64,000 nucleotides of DNA from NCBI RefSeq assembly GCF_002975175.1, contig NZ_PCNZ01000017.1, positions 44,982-108,981 of the forward strand, in the 5' to 3' direction. The translations under genes and the position numbers were made by a program. This DNA is from Bacillus sp. MYb209. GTDB lineage: Bacteria > Bacillota > Bacilli > Bacillales > Bacillaceae_G. Below, one piece after another: positions 9,671 through 17,903 of this stretch. The first letter of the stretch is position 1. The number at the start of each line of letters is the position of its first letter. The notes below the pieces were generated by a model. The model did not search any database. It saw only the letters and a program-made list of their open reading frames with translations, and was not told where the DNA came from.

Positions 9671-9940
9671 AAAAAACACACTCATCCCTAGGAAAGGGAC
9701 GAATGTGTTTTCGTGGTTCCACCCTTGTTCCAACCTAGACTTATTTTCTTCTAGATTGCTCAAGCTCAGATAACGGCTGATACCGTCAATAATTACTAGA
9801 TCACTCGTTCACTATTGAAGTTCAAAGGTGGTAAAATCACTTCTCGTGTTAGGAAGCTCACAGCCTTGGCTTCCCTCTCTGTAAACCGTAAAAATGATTT
9901 CATGTCCTTGTCATTACTTTTTCGTTCATGTCTATTTGTT
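9671..9940 (-). promoter_or_regulatory. Distal T-box riboswitch (tRNA-Thr), tandem duplicate
   Basis: Nearly identical to the proximal unit, 347 bases further upstream: terminator at 9671-9711, T-box AAGGGTGGAACCACG at 9712-9726, candidate specifier ACC within 9827-9832. Terminator and T-box are unchanged; about a dozen differences fall in the linker and Stem I base. A complete copy of the regulatory unit is therefore kept. Confidence 0.9.
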
Positions 9941-9945
9941 AACTT

Positions 9946-9974
9946 ATTATAGTTATGAAAATTTTAAAAAGCAA
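9946..9974 (-). promoter_or_regulatory. SigA-type promoter of the distal T-box
   Basis: TATAAT (9946-9951) and TTGCTT (9969-9974) with a 17-base spacer, upstream of the distal T-box. Confidence 0.7.
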
Positions 9975-10158
9975 GCCTATTTTCACTCACTATTTTAAAG
10001 ATACTTTTTTATTATATTTCACAATAACATTTTACAACGACTGCTCTTATTACTTTTTTTGCAATTTACTAGCTTGTAAATCAACGGTTCATATATAAAT
10101 ATTCCATTTTAAAACGAGAAGATCTCCACTTTCTAAAACTATATCAATAAAGATTTTT

Positions 10159-10797
10159 TTAATACAATCTTTTCGTATAACTTTCTTCTAAAGAACGTGC
10201 AACGTCCTCTTCTGAAGCATTCACTTTCGCATGCTCTAATAACATCTTCGCTGCTGAAGGTAGCTCTTTTTTATTTAACCACGATTTTGGATCCCACATT
10301 TTTGAACGTATAAAAGCTTTTGCACAATGGATATAGCACTCCTCTATCTCAACAACAATTCCAAGTAACGGATTACGTCCATTCGCCTGCATTTCTTTCA
10401 AAATTTCTTCATCGTTTGTAATGTATGCTCGGCCGTTTATTCGGAGTGTCTCCCCAAGACCAGGAATAAAAAAGATTAACCCTACATTTGGATTTGAAAT
10501 AATATTTAAAATAGAGTCTATGCGACGATTACCCGGTCTTTCAGGGATGATAATTTTATTTTGATTTAATACATATACAAATCCAGGTGCATCTCCTCTC
10601 GGCGAGGCATCACACTCTCCTAATTTATTTGCAGTAGATAATACTAGAAAAGGAGATTTAGACAGAAAATCTACGCAATGGTGGTCTAGTGATGAAATAA
10701 CTTTTTTTAACGCTCGCTCACTTGGTTGCCCCAATATTTGCCGTAATTCTTCCTCAGTTGAAATTATTGATTTTATTTCCTTACTCTCTATCTTCAC
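10159..10797 (-). CDS. PPOX-class FMN-dependent oxidoreductase (DR_2398-like)
   Basis: A 212-residue split-barrel flavoprotein of the pyridoxamine-phosphate-oxidase superfamily, similar to the DR_2398-type subgroup. SPFLVLSTANKLGECDASPRGDAPGF in two parts and IIIPERPGNRRIDSILNI are the typical FMN-binding strands, and PNVGLIFFIPGLGETLRINGRA continues the barrel. The substrate is unknown. It starts with GTG at 10795-10797 after AAAGGAGTGAT. It is divergent from the NUDIX gene, sharing an 81-base intergenic region. Confidence 0.85.
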   Translation of the reverse strand: MKIESKEIKSIISTEEELRQILGQPSERALKKVISSLDHHCVDFLSKSPFLVLSTANKLGECDASPRGDAPGFVYVLNQNKIIIPERPGNRRIDSILNIISNPNVGLIFFIPGLGETLRINGRAYITNDEEILKEMQANGRNPLLGIVVEIEECYIHCAKAFIRSKMWDPKSWLNKKELPSAAKMLLEHAKVNASEEDVARSLEESYTKRLY

Positions 10798-10878
10798 TTA
10801 TAATCACTCCTTTTTCTTTATTTTCCCAAAATTCAATACAAATATTGTATAATAATATTTACAGAAAGGGGAATTAAA

Positions 10879-11487
10879 ATGACAGAGTGGTTAACAATAT
10901 TTGATCCTGAAAGACATACACTTGGAAAGAAATTACGTGATGAAGTGCATCGTGACGGTGATTGGCACGAAACATTTCATTGCTGGTTTGTAGAAAAAGA
11001 TGCTGAAGATATGTTTTTATATTTTCAATTACGCTCTATAAATAAAAAGGAGGCGCCGGGTATATGGGATATTACATCAGCTGGACACATTATGCATGAT
11101 GAAGATGTACAGATTGGCGGCCTTCGTGAAATTGAAGAAGAATTGGGGCTTTCCTTTCATACGACTGATTTAGCATACAAAGGAATCTTTAAAATAGATT
11201 ATGAAATTTCAAACCTTACTGATCGTGAGTTTTGTCATATGTATTTTCACAATGTAATAAAACCACTTCCATTTGCACCGGGTGAAGAAGTAGACGACGT
11301 GATGAAAGTACATGCAACTTCTTTTCTACAACTACTAAAAAAAGATATTTCATCTATAACGACTACTTCTGTTTTAAACAGTAATCCGATAACGATAACA
11401 TTTGAAGATATTTATCCATATGATCTTGAATACTATGAATTTGTTGTAGAACAAGCAAAAGAATTGCTAAAAAATAATAGTTTGTAA
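10879..11487 (+). CDS. NUDIX hydrolase
   Basis: A 202-residue NUDIX protein. Residues 69-91 match the NUDIX box exactly: G-x5-E-x7-REIEEELGL. The N-terminal part (TLGKKLRDEVHRDGDWHETFHCWFV) and overall length resemble the YfcD/IPP-isomerase-like subgroup that cleaves a nucleoside-diphosphate-linked compound, but the substrate cannot be read from sequence. Ribosome site AAAGGGGAA and a TATAAT at 10848-10853 lie upstream. A bcr1 element begins one base after the duplicated ATAAA that follows its stop codon. Confidence 0.9.
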   Translation: MTEWLTIFDPERHTLGKKLRDEVHRDGDWHETFHCWFVEKDAEDMFLYFQLRSINKKEAPGIWDITSAGHIMHDEDVQIGGLREIEEELGLSFHTTDLAYKGIFKIDYEISNLTDREFCHMYFHNVIKPLPFAPGEEVDDVMKVHATSFLQLLKKDISSITTTSVLNSNPITITFEDIYPYDLEYYEFVVEQAKELLKNNSL

Positions 11488-11492
11488 ATAAA

Positions 11493-11642
11493 GTGAAGGC
11501 TAATAATCAGTGGGGATTTTGTTCATCCCCCACTGATTATTAGCCTTCACCAATCGGGCGTTTACGGGCAGCCCGACTCCCACCTAACTTCTTTGCTCCA
11601 GCCGAATTTTGAGGTGGGTGTCTTACTGCCCGTTAATGCGGG
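11493..11642 (+). repeat. bcr1 repeat copy 1 (full length)
   Basis: A 150-bp element flanked by ATAAA on both sides (11488-11492 and 11643-11647), as expected for the known B. cereus-group repeat bcr1 (about 155 bp with its TTTAT/ATAAA duplication). It contains two hairpins: a long one at 11493-11550 and a second in the part with CACCTAACTT...GAGGTGGGTG. Its right duplication overlaps the arm of the following terminator, so it inserted between the NUDIX stop and that terminator. Confidence 0.88.
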
Positions 11643-11644
11643 AT

Positions 11645-11686
11645 AAAATAGGACTCCTAGCTTATATTGCCCGGGAGTCCTATTTT
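11645..11686 (-). terminator. Bidirectional terminator
   Basis: AAAATAGGACTCC and its complement form a 13-bp stem (11645-11657 with 11674-11686) between the convergent NUDIX and SdpI-like genes. Confidence 0.85.
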
Positions 11687-11691
11687 ATTCA

Positions 11692-12033
11692 TCATTGTTG
11701 TTCAAGTGTCTTCAATCTTTTCTCTACTCGCATAAATAAGCGAATGATTAACAATAGCATGACAGCCATAATCACTGCTGTTGTATGGGGATATCTAAAC
11801 AATATACTAGTAACACTTCCAATTAACATCATAATAAATCCATTTTGATTCATCACTTCTGCACTATACCTGTTACCCGCATCCCATAATTCCTTATTTT
11901 TCATTGATCGTTTCGTCCGGTAACCATATGCTGCGTTTATATCTGTCGGTGGATTCTTTTGAAGAATAAGTGCAGCAAGTATAAATATAATACCAATCAA
12001 TATACTCATTCCTATATTTACTAGTGCATACAT
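11692..12033 (-). CDS. SdpI-family membrane protein
   Basis: A 113-residue protein with three predicted membrane segments and the SdpI-family signature YGYRTKRSMKNKELWDAGNR between the first two. In B. subtilis SdpI is the immunity protein for the SdpC cannibalism toxin; many family members occur without a toxin. No toxin gene is nearby. ATG at 12033 is chosen; a TTG one codon earlier is equally placed after AGGAGGGG. Confidence 0.8.
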   Translation of the reverse strand: MYALVNIGMSILIGIIFILAALILQKNPPTDINAAYGYRTKRSMKNKELWDAGNRYSAEVMNQNGFIMMLIGSVTSILFRYPHTTAVIMAVMLLLIIRLFMRVEKRLKTLEQQ

Positions 12034-12104
12034 CAATTATATCCCCTCCTAACCTACACTTTCATTATACGGTATAATCCTGTATTTCCCAATTGATAAC
12101 ACAT

Positions 12105-12935
12105 TCATTTTCTTTCTTTCGATGTCTGGAACATACTTGGAAGTGTTACAAAACGTGCACCTTTCGTTTTTAACTGTGGAATGATTTTGTCTAGCGCATC
12201 TACAGATCCTTGTAAATGCCCACCTGGAGTTGAATGCTGAAGTATTACACTACCAGGAAATGAATTCCCTAACACATTATTGGTAATCGTATCAGCAGTT
12301 ACCCCCTTCCAATCAACCGTATCGACGCTCCACTGTACAATCATAAAATTTTGCTCCGTTGCCCACTTTAATTGACTTTCAAGTATTTCACCATACGGCG
12401 GACGTATAAATTTAGGAGCATAGCCAGCTAAATGCTTTAATATTTCTTCTGTTTTTATAATTTGATTACGGTACTCGGCCTCATTTACTTTCGCTAAATT
12501 GGGATGACTATACGCATGATTACCAATTACATGCCCCTCATTCGCAATACGCTGTACTACATTCGGATACTTTTCTGCGTTTTCGCCAAGCAGGAAGAAA
12601 GTAGCCTTCACATTATGCTTTTTTAACTTATCTAATATTTTCGGCGTAAATACTAAATCTGGTCCATCATCAAATGTAAGAGCTACTTCCGCTTTATTGT
12701 ACGGTCCTGAAAATGCATACGCATATTTTTCGACCCATGAAAATGGTGTCCATGATCCACGATCCTCTTCTTTCATTTGAACTTCATAATTTTGAGGAAC
12801 ATGTAATGCGTATGGCAATGCGTTTATATAGTCTCCATAATAAAATGAATGATACGGCATATAAGCATACGAAACATCTCGTTCTAATCCCCATTGAAAT
12901 GGAACGAACATTTCTGGTGAATAAAAATAATACAT
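12105..12935 (-). CDS. Peptidoglycan/polysaccharide N-deacetylase (BC1960/BA1961 type)
   Basis: A 276-residue NodB-fold deacetylase that removes acetyl groups from cell-wall N-acetylglucosamine and so contributes to lysozyme resistance. Metal-binding Asp90 lies in TFDDGP and His140/His144 in GNHAYSH; RPPYG is at 178-182, DTVDWKG at 205-211 and the C-terminal His near 234 (ILQHS). The N-terminal ~80 residues (YYFYSPEMFVPFQWG...) are a family-specific domain and no classical signal peptide is visible. It matches the characterised B. cereus enzyme BC1960. A good GGAGG site precedes the ATG. Confidence 0.9.
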   Translation of the reverse strand: MYYFYSPEMFVPFQWGLERDVSYAYMPYHSFYYGDYINALPYALHVPQNYEVQMKEEDRGSWTPFSWVEKYAYAFSGPYNKAEVALTFDDGPDLVFTPKILDKLKKHNVKATFFLLGENAEKYPNVVQRIANEGHVIGNHAYSHPNLAKVNEAEYRNQIIKTEEILKHLAGYAPKFIRPPYGEILESQLKWATEQNFMIVQWSVDTVDWKGVTADTITNNVLGNSFPGSVILQHSTPGGHLQGSVDALDKIIPQLKTKGARFVTLPSMFQTSKERK

Positions 12936-13010
12936 GATAAAAACCTCCCTAAAATTTCATATGTGATTCATCTGCACTTTGTTAGAGAATTTCTTATCAA
13001 TATACAAAAA

Positions 13011-13039
13011 TAAGACTGTCCATAATTAGGACAGTCTTA
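13011..13039 (-). terminator. Terminator of the ANT(6)-like gene
   Basis: TAAGACTGTCC and its complement (11-bp stem, seven-base loop) followed on the minus strand by TATTTTTG. The bcr1 copy 2 now separates it from the nucleotidyltransferase gene it presumably served. Confidence 0.8.
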
Positions 13040-13060
13040 CTACTTTATACAATTAATAAA

Positions 13061-13209
13061 GTGAAACTTTAATCAGTGGGGGGGTTTTCATCCCCACTGA
13101 TTATTAGTTGAACCAATCGGGCTTTTACGGGCAGCCCGACTCCCACCTAACTTCTTTGCTCCAGCCGAATTTTGAGGCGGGAGTTTTACTGCCCGTTAGT
13201 TAATGCGGG
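13061..13209 (+). repeat. bcr1 repeat copy 2 (full length)
   Basis: A 149-bp element flanked by ATAAA at 13056-13060 and 13210-13214. It overlaps the 3' end of the nucleotidyltransferase gene (stop at 13186-13188), so it encodes that protein's last seven residues and stop. Confidence 0.88.
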
Positions 13210-14079
13210 ATAAATCGATGTACTATCTTTCGGCAAAGTTTGCACATGTTTTAAATAGCTCGTCACTTTATCATCGTCATCTTGTGGATATTGATATCCA
13301 TAAGTGTTAGCAATTTCGTTCGCAACTTCTCTAAATAAATCACCCATTACAAAGAATGACTCCCAAATACTCTCATATTCTGCATTAGAAAATATCTTTT
13401 TAAATTGCTCCCACATACCTTTGTCAACATATCGCTCAAAATGCTTCCCAAACTTTCCTGTATTAACTGTAAAGTCTGTTTTCATACCAATATGCCATTC
13501 TAGCATTACGATCAACATATCTCGTACAGGACCTTCAATCATTCCTTTCGCATAAGAAAGTTCCTCTCTCCATAACCCTTTCCCTACATTTGTACTGCAC
13601 CACCAAAATTCATTACAGCAATCCAAAAACTCTTTTTCTGTAGGCTTTTTTATTAAGTAATCTTTATCGCTTGCTGGTGGTAATTTTTCAATACAATTAT
13701 CTTTATCAAGAAGTAGTTTACTTAAACTATCTTGTCCAACGAACTTAGTTATTAAATCAACTGGAACTAACGTTAAATCAATCCGATTCCCATCCATGAA
13801 CTGCATTAAATACGGAAATTTCCCGTCTTCTTCTGCTGGAAGTAATGACATTTCTTCCGGCATTTGAACAATCATTATTTCTCCAAATCTATGAATCCAA
13901 TTATGATTAGATGTAAAAGGTTGTACTTCTTTTACAACATAAATAATATCATAGTCTTGAAAACAATCTTTTTTCACATTCGGATTCACACGTGATCCAT
14001 TCATGATGACAGCTCGAATTCTTTCATCCTCTTTTGCTGTATTTATAATTAAGTCTAGCATTTCTTTTTCAGTTCTCAT
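13186..14079 (-). CDS. Aminoglycoside 6-adenylyltransferase-like protein (AadK/ANT(6) family)
   Basis: A 297-residue nucleotidyltransferase of the streptomycin 6-adenylyltransferase family. VIMNGSRVNPN (G28-S29) and DYDI (D42, D44) form the nucleotide and metal site, and GNRIDLTLVP supplies the third Asp. Whether it confers streptomycin resistance cannot be judged; many Bacillus chromosomes carry such genes. The last seven residues (PALTNGQ) and stop lie in bcr1 copy 2, so the natural C-terminus has been replaced. The GGAGG site before the ATG is strong. Confidence 0.85.
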   Translation of the reverse strand: MRTEKEMLDLIINTAKEDERIRAVIMNGSRVNPNVKKDCFQDYDIIYVVKEVQPFTSNHNWIHRFGEIMIVQMPEEMSLLPAEEDGKFPYLMQFMDGNRIDLTLVPVDLITKFVGQDSLSKLLLDKDNCIEKLPPASDKDYLIKKPTEKEFLDCCNEFWWCSTNVGKGLWREELSYAKGMIEGPVRDMLIVMLEWHIGMKTDFTVNTGKFGKHFERYVDKGMWEQFKKIFSNAEYESIWESFFVMGDLFREVANEIANTYGYQYPQDDDDKVTSYLKHVQTLPKDSTSIYPALTNGQ

Positions 14080-14212
14080 CTACTCACAACCTCCAATTTT
14101 TTAATATAACATATAGTGTTATGTATATCGGAGGCCCACGAGCTAACTGCGTTGTACACGATACACGTTATAATTGTTCAAACATCTTTTTCATTCCACT
14201 TATCTCCTTACA

Positions 14213-14884
14213 TCATTCTTTAACGACTGCCATTACAAATCCATCGTATCCCTTACTTCCGACAGTTTGAAGCGCTGTAGCACTTACACGTGGCTCAGCA
14301 GCTATTATCTCATAGAAACGACGTATCCCTTGTACACGAGGATCGCTACTAGTATTGTCAATAACTTCACCTTCACGTACTACGTTATCCCCAATAATTA
14401 CAGTGCCAGGGCGTGATAGTTTCATTGCCCAATCAAAATAAGCCGGATTATTTTGTTTATCAGCATCTATGAAAATAAAATCAAATGGTTCACACTTCTC
14501 TTTTTCCATTTCCTGTAAAGAATCTAACGCTAATCCTACTCGTATTTCTATTCTATCATTCAAATTAGCACGCTCAATATTGCTCCGTGCAATTTCAGCA
14601 TGCTTTTCACTTGCTTCTAATGTAACAATTCGCCCTCCAGATGGCAATGCTCTTGCAAGCCATATAGTGCTATATCCGCCTAGAGTGCCAATTTCTAAAA
14701 TGTTACGAGCTCCTTGAATTTGTACTAATAGTTGTAAAAACTTCCCTTGAGTCGGCGATACATCATGTGCTGGCAAATTAGCTGCAGCGTTTGCTTGAAG
14801 AACTTCTTCTAATGTAGAATCTTTCGGTATTAATACATCACTCATATATTGATCAACAGCCGTCCATTTCTCAATTGTACTCAT
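14213..14884 (-). CDS. SAM-dependent O-methyltransferase (COG4122 type)
   Basis: A 223-residue class I methyltransferase similar to catechol/caffeoyl-CoA O-methyltransferases and YrrM. The SAM-binding motif is ILEIGTLGGYSTIWLARALP, followed by GGRIVTLEASEKHAEIAR and the metal-binding FDFIFIDADKQNNPAYF. GDNVVREGEV is the third conserved strand. Its acceptor is unknown. Ribosome site GAAGGGGATGG. It is downstream of the SDR gene on the same strand but past a terminator. Confidence 0.9.
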   Translation of the reverse strand: MSTIEKWTAVDQYMSDVLIPKDSTLEEVLQANAAANLPAHDVSPTQGKFLQLLVQIQGARNILEIGTLGGYSTIWLARALPSGGRIVTLEASEKHAEIARSNIERANLNDRIEIRVGLALDSLQEMEKEKCEPFDFIFIDADKQNNPAYFDWAMKLSRPGTVIIGDNVVREGEVIDNTSSDPRVQGIRRFYEIIAAEPRVSATALQTVGSKGYDGFVMAVVKE

Positions 14885-14970
14885 GTAAATACCATCCCCT
14901 TCAATTTCTCAATGCTTTTCTACCATTCATATTTGATTATACAGAAAATTCTGTTTCATAAACAAAAAAT

Positions 14971-15015
14971 AAAGAAGAGACACCCACTCCATTACAGAAT
15001 AGATGTCCCTTCTTT
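14971..15015 (-). terminator. Terminator of the SDR gene
   Basis: AAAGAAGGGACATC pairs, with one wobble and one mismatch, with GGTGTCTCTTCTTT on the minus strand and is followed by ATTTTTTG. Confidence 0.75.
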
Positions 15016-15033
15016 GTATTTTATATTTATCCC

Positions 15034-15753
15034 TTACGGATTAGTAGACCAAAGTCCTGCTGATTTAATAAATGTACGTTTATTTAATTTCAACTGTGCT
15101 ACGATAAACTCTGCAATATCTTCTGCTTGCATAACTTTATCAGGATTTCCATCAGTTAATCCTAAATCTACTGCCATATCAGTTGCTACTGTACTTGGTG
15201 TTAAAGCAGTTACACGGATATTATGTTTACGAACTTCCATCGCTAACGATTCTGTTAATCCAAGAACTCCAAATTTAGAAGCACTATATGCACTTGTTAC
15301 AGGTGCACCTTTTTGTCCTGCTGTAGATGAAATATTAATAATATCACCAGATTGTTGTTCAATCATGCTTGGTAAAGCTGCGCGGGTTGCATAGTATACA
15401 CCCATTAGGTTTACTTGAATGATTTTTTCCCAATCAGCAACGTCTAGTTCTAAGAACTTACCAAACTTAGAAATACCAGCGTTATTAATTAAAATATCGA
15501 TAGATCCTAAACCGTTTTTTAATGTTTCAATTGCAGTAGTTACCTCTTCATATGAAGATACGTCAGCAGTCGCAATAACAGCTTTTACGCCTTCTGCTTC
15601 TACTTCTTTCGCTACTGCTTTTAAGTTTTCTTCTGAACGAGCTAAAAGACCAACATTTACGCCTTCTTTCGCTAATGCGATCGCTACAGCGCGACCAATC
15701 CCTCTACCTGCTCCTGTAATTAAAGCATTTTTTCCTTGTAATAATTCTGCCAA
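15034..15753 (-). CDS. Short-chain dehydrogenase/reductase (FabG-like)
   Basis: A 239-residue classical SDR. The cofactor motif TGAGRGIG is at residues 13-20, NNAG near 91, and the catalytic residues Ser ~142, Tyr156 and Lys160 (YSASK). These enzymes reduce 3-ketoacyl or other carbonyl groups with NAD(P)H. It is not in a fatty-acid cluster, so a role as 3-ketoacyl-ACP reductase is only by family resemblance. TTG at 15751-15753 is the start because AAGGAG lies eight bases upstream; an in-frame GTG three codons earlier lies inside that site. Confidence 0.88.
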   Translation of the reverse strand: MAELLQGKNALITGAGRGIGRAVAIALAKEGVNVGLLARSEENLKAVAKEVEAEGVKAVIATADVSSYEEVTTAIETLKNGLGSIDILINNAGISKFGKFLELDVADWEKIIQVNLMGVYYATRAALPSMIEQQSGDIINISSTAGQKGAPVTSAYSASKFGVLGLTESLAMEVRKHNIRVTALTPSTVATDMAVDLGLTDGNPDKVMQAEDIAEFIVAQLKLNKRTFIKSAGLWSTNP

Positions 15754-16154
15754 GTGTAACACTCCTTAATCATCTCAGTTGTTTATTATATTAAAAGTGT
15801 ATCTATGTTTATGTAAAAAGGCAATGATGCACTTTCATGTGCGTAGGTTACTTGTAGGTAACTATAGTAATGGTAAATGCATATTTAAAGAAAAACTAAA
15901 GTAATAAATCGATAACTAATCTTCTCTTCATAAAAAACAATAAGATAATTATGAATACCTCTCCTTTCAACATAAAAAAGTCCTCTCTAAGTCTCATTCT
16001 TTTCTCCACATTACCAGGAGTTTTTGAATTACTACTTAAAGGGGATAGTCTCAAACAACGTTGTTTTATAAACTACAAAATATTATAGGATTTAATCAAC
16101 TTTTTTAAATTCTTTAGATTCACTTTTGGAATTTCCGGTAAACCGCGAAATAAT
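15754..16154. other. Intergenic region without recognised gene
   Basis: AT-rich region upstream of the SDR gene and downstream of the decayed decarboxylase. I see no ORF with a ribosome site and no clear hairpin. With the two remnants to its right it makes a 690-base gap that looks like decaying DNA. Confidence 0.5.
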
Positions 16155-16159
16155 ATAAA

Positions 16160-16220
16160 CAAATGGGGGGTATTCAACACCGCTAAATTTCGAGGGAGTA
16201 AGTATACTGCCTAGCTAGGA
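16160..16220 (+). repeat. Possible decayed bcr1-like fragment
   Basis: After an ATAAA at 16155-16159, the order AATGGGGGGTATTC, GCTAAATTTCGAGGG, AGTATACTGCC, GCTAGG follows the order of segments in the forward bcr1 copies, with the middle missing. Similarity is weak, so this is tentative. Confidence 0.3.
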
Positions 16221-16254
16221 TTCGGTAACAATATAAATTATGTAGATAAATGAT

Positions 16255-16442
16255 TTTCTACTAAATTTATTCACTACATTATAGTTGGTTTCGAGTTTCT
16301 CTTGAATTGCTTTTGCCATCTTCACAGCATATTCTTATCATGAGCATATGAAGATGACGCACAAGCTCATAGTGCTGTTCCTATTCTTCGTCACTAAATT
16401 CAAAGCTCTTCTTGAATGGAAGTGAACTGTTACCATCAACAG
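16255..16442 (-). pseudogene. Remnant of the 3' end of a second tyrosine decarboxylase gene
   Basis: On the minus strand, three frames together recall the C-terminus of the intact decarboxylase at 17904: GNSSLPFKKS then a stop, ACASSSYAHDK in another frame (intact gene: [11 protein letters not shown]), and AIQEKLETNYN (intact: [11 protein letters not shown]). At least two frameshifts and one stop are present. It begins four bases after the tyrS stop, so it represents only the last ~60 codons of a duplicated gene. Confidence 0.8.
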
Positions 16443-16445
16443 AAT

Positions 16446-17708
16446 CTATTTCCCTAATTTCACCAAACTGTAATTCTTTTTACCTTTACGAATAATGATA
16501 AACCTTCCATCGAATGAGTTTCCAACTGTAACATCTGTATTTACATCCGTTACCTTTTCACCATTCATAGAAATAGCTCCATTATTAATGTCTTCCCTTG
16601 CTTGACGTCTAGAAGGTTCAATCCCTAGGTCAACTAACCACTCAACAATATTTTTTGTTTCGTTTGAAGCGTGGAAAGTTGGCATATCTTTAAATCCTTG
16701 TTCAATTTCATCTGCAGTTAATGATCGAATATCCCCACTAAATAACGCTTCTGTAATTTTTAATGCTTGCGAAAGCGCATGCTCACCATGAACAAATTTC
16801 GTCATTTCTTCTGCTAATACTTTTTGTGCTTCACGTTTATGAGGTTCTGTTTGAACCTTAACCGCTAATTCATCAATTCTATCTTTCGTTAAGAAAGTGA
16901 AGAATTTTAAGTATTTAATTACATCGCGATCATCTGTATTCACCCAGAACTGATAGAATTCAAATGGTGTTGTTTTTTCTGAATCTAACCAAATCGCCCC
17001 ACCTGCTGTTTTACCAAACTTTGTGCCGTCTGCTTTTAGCATTAAGGGGATTGTTAATCCAAATGCTTTTACCTCTGCCCCTTCTAATTTACGTATTAAA
17101 TCTAACCCACTTGTTATATTGCCCCATTGGTCACTACCACCAATTTGTAGTTGTACTCCTTCGTATTTGTATAAATGATGGAAGTCCATAGCTTGTAGAA
17201 TTTGATATGAAAATTCTGTAAAAGAAATTCCGCTCCCTAATCGACTTGCTACAATGTCTTTTGCTAACATCGTATTCACACTAAAATTCTTACCGTAATC
17301 ACGTAAAAATTCAATAATATTTACCTGATGTGTCCAGTCATAGTTATTTACCATCTTCACTTTACTATTACCACCAAAATCAAATAACTTTTTCATTTGT
17401 GTCGTCAATGCCTCAACATTATGCTGTACTTGTTCTAACGTCTGTAATTGACGTTCTGTTTGACGTCCACTTGGATCACCAATTGTCCCAGTAGCTCCTC
17501 CAATTAAAATTACTGGATGATGCCCTTCTAATTGGAAACGTTTCATCATCATAAATGGGATTAAATGTCCAATATGCATACTATCACCCGTTGGATCTAC
17601 CCCACAGTACAGGGAAATTTTTTCCTCTTCTACTAACTCACGTAACCCTTCTGCATCTGTTTGTTGATTGATAGCATTACGCCATTCTAATTCGTCAATG
17701 ATGTTCAT
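16446..17708 (-). CDS. tyrS: Tyrosyl-tRNA synthetase
   Basis: A 420-residue class I synthetase that charges tRNA-Tyr. HIGH is at residues 45-48 (GDSMHIGHL), the KMSKS-equivalent is TKFGKT near 235, and the C-terminal ~70 residues (SRRQAREDINNGAISMNGEKV) form an S4 RNA-binding domain. It lies downstream of the tyrosine decarboxylase gene on the same strand. Such paired tyrS genes in decarboxylase clusters of lactic acid bacteria serve as tyrosine sensors; that role here is inference. Ribosome site AAAGGGG. A terminator-like hairpin in its leader suggests tRNA-dependent control. Confidence 0.96.
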   Translation of the reverse strand: MNIIDELEWRNAINQQTDAEGLRELVEEEKISLYCGVDPTGDSMHIGHLIPFMMMKRFQLEGHHPVILIGGATGTIGDPSGRQTERQLQTLEQVQHNVEALTTQMKKLFDFGGNSKVKMVNNYDWTHQVNIIEFLRDYGKNFSVNTMLAKDIVASRLGSGISFTEFSYQILQAMDFHHLYKYEGVQLQIGGSDQWGNITSGLDLIRKLEGAEVKAFGLTIPLMLKADGTKFGKTAGGAIWLDSEKTTPFEFYQFWVNTDDRDVIKYLKFFTFLTKDRIDELAVKVQTEPHKREAQKVLAEEMTKFVHGEHALSQALKITEALFSGDIRSLTADEIEQGFKDMPTFHASNETKNIVEWLVDLGIEPSRRQAREDINNGAISMNGEKVTDVNTDVTVGNSFDGRFIIIRKGKKNYSLVKLGK

Positions 17709-17769
17709 GCTTTTCTAACCCCTTTCATTTTTAAGAATTCGCTTTTTTAGTGTGTCTGAAAACAAAGGT

Positions 17770-17850
17770 CCCTATGTCTAAAAAATACATAAGGACCATT
17801 CTTAATCGTATTGCCGCCCAGATTGTACCATTAATATTACTCTCAGCAAT
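17770..17850 (-). promoter_or_regulatory. Degenerate T-box-like leader of tyrS
   Basis: On the minus strand GGGCGGCAATACG (about 17811-17824) resembles the T-box core GGGTGGTACCGCG, mostly by transitions. It is followed by a hairpin of GGTCCTTATGT and ACATAGGGACC (about 17770-17803) and a T-rich TTTGTTTT, the order seen in T-box leaders. A TAC lies upstream at GATACAATTG. The space to the decarboxylase stop is too short for a full Stem I, so it may be a truncated or decayed riboswitch. Confidence 0.4.
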
Positions 17851-17903
17851 TGTATCTATAACTACTGCGCTGTGCTTCTTCAACTTTTATCGTATACTAC
17901 ACC

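Noticed and set aside
11609-11848. ORF beginning MRWVSYCPLM
   Set aside because: It begins within bcr1 copy 1 and runs antisense through the SdpI-like gene; the same MRW.SYCPLMRDK start appears at bcr1 copy 5, so it is a by-product of the repeat.
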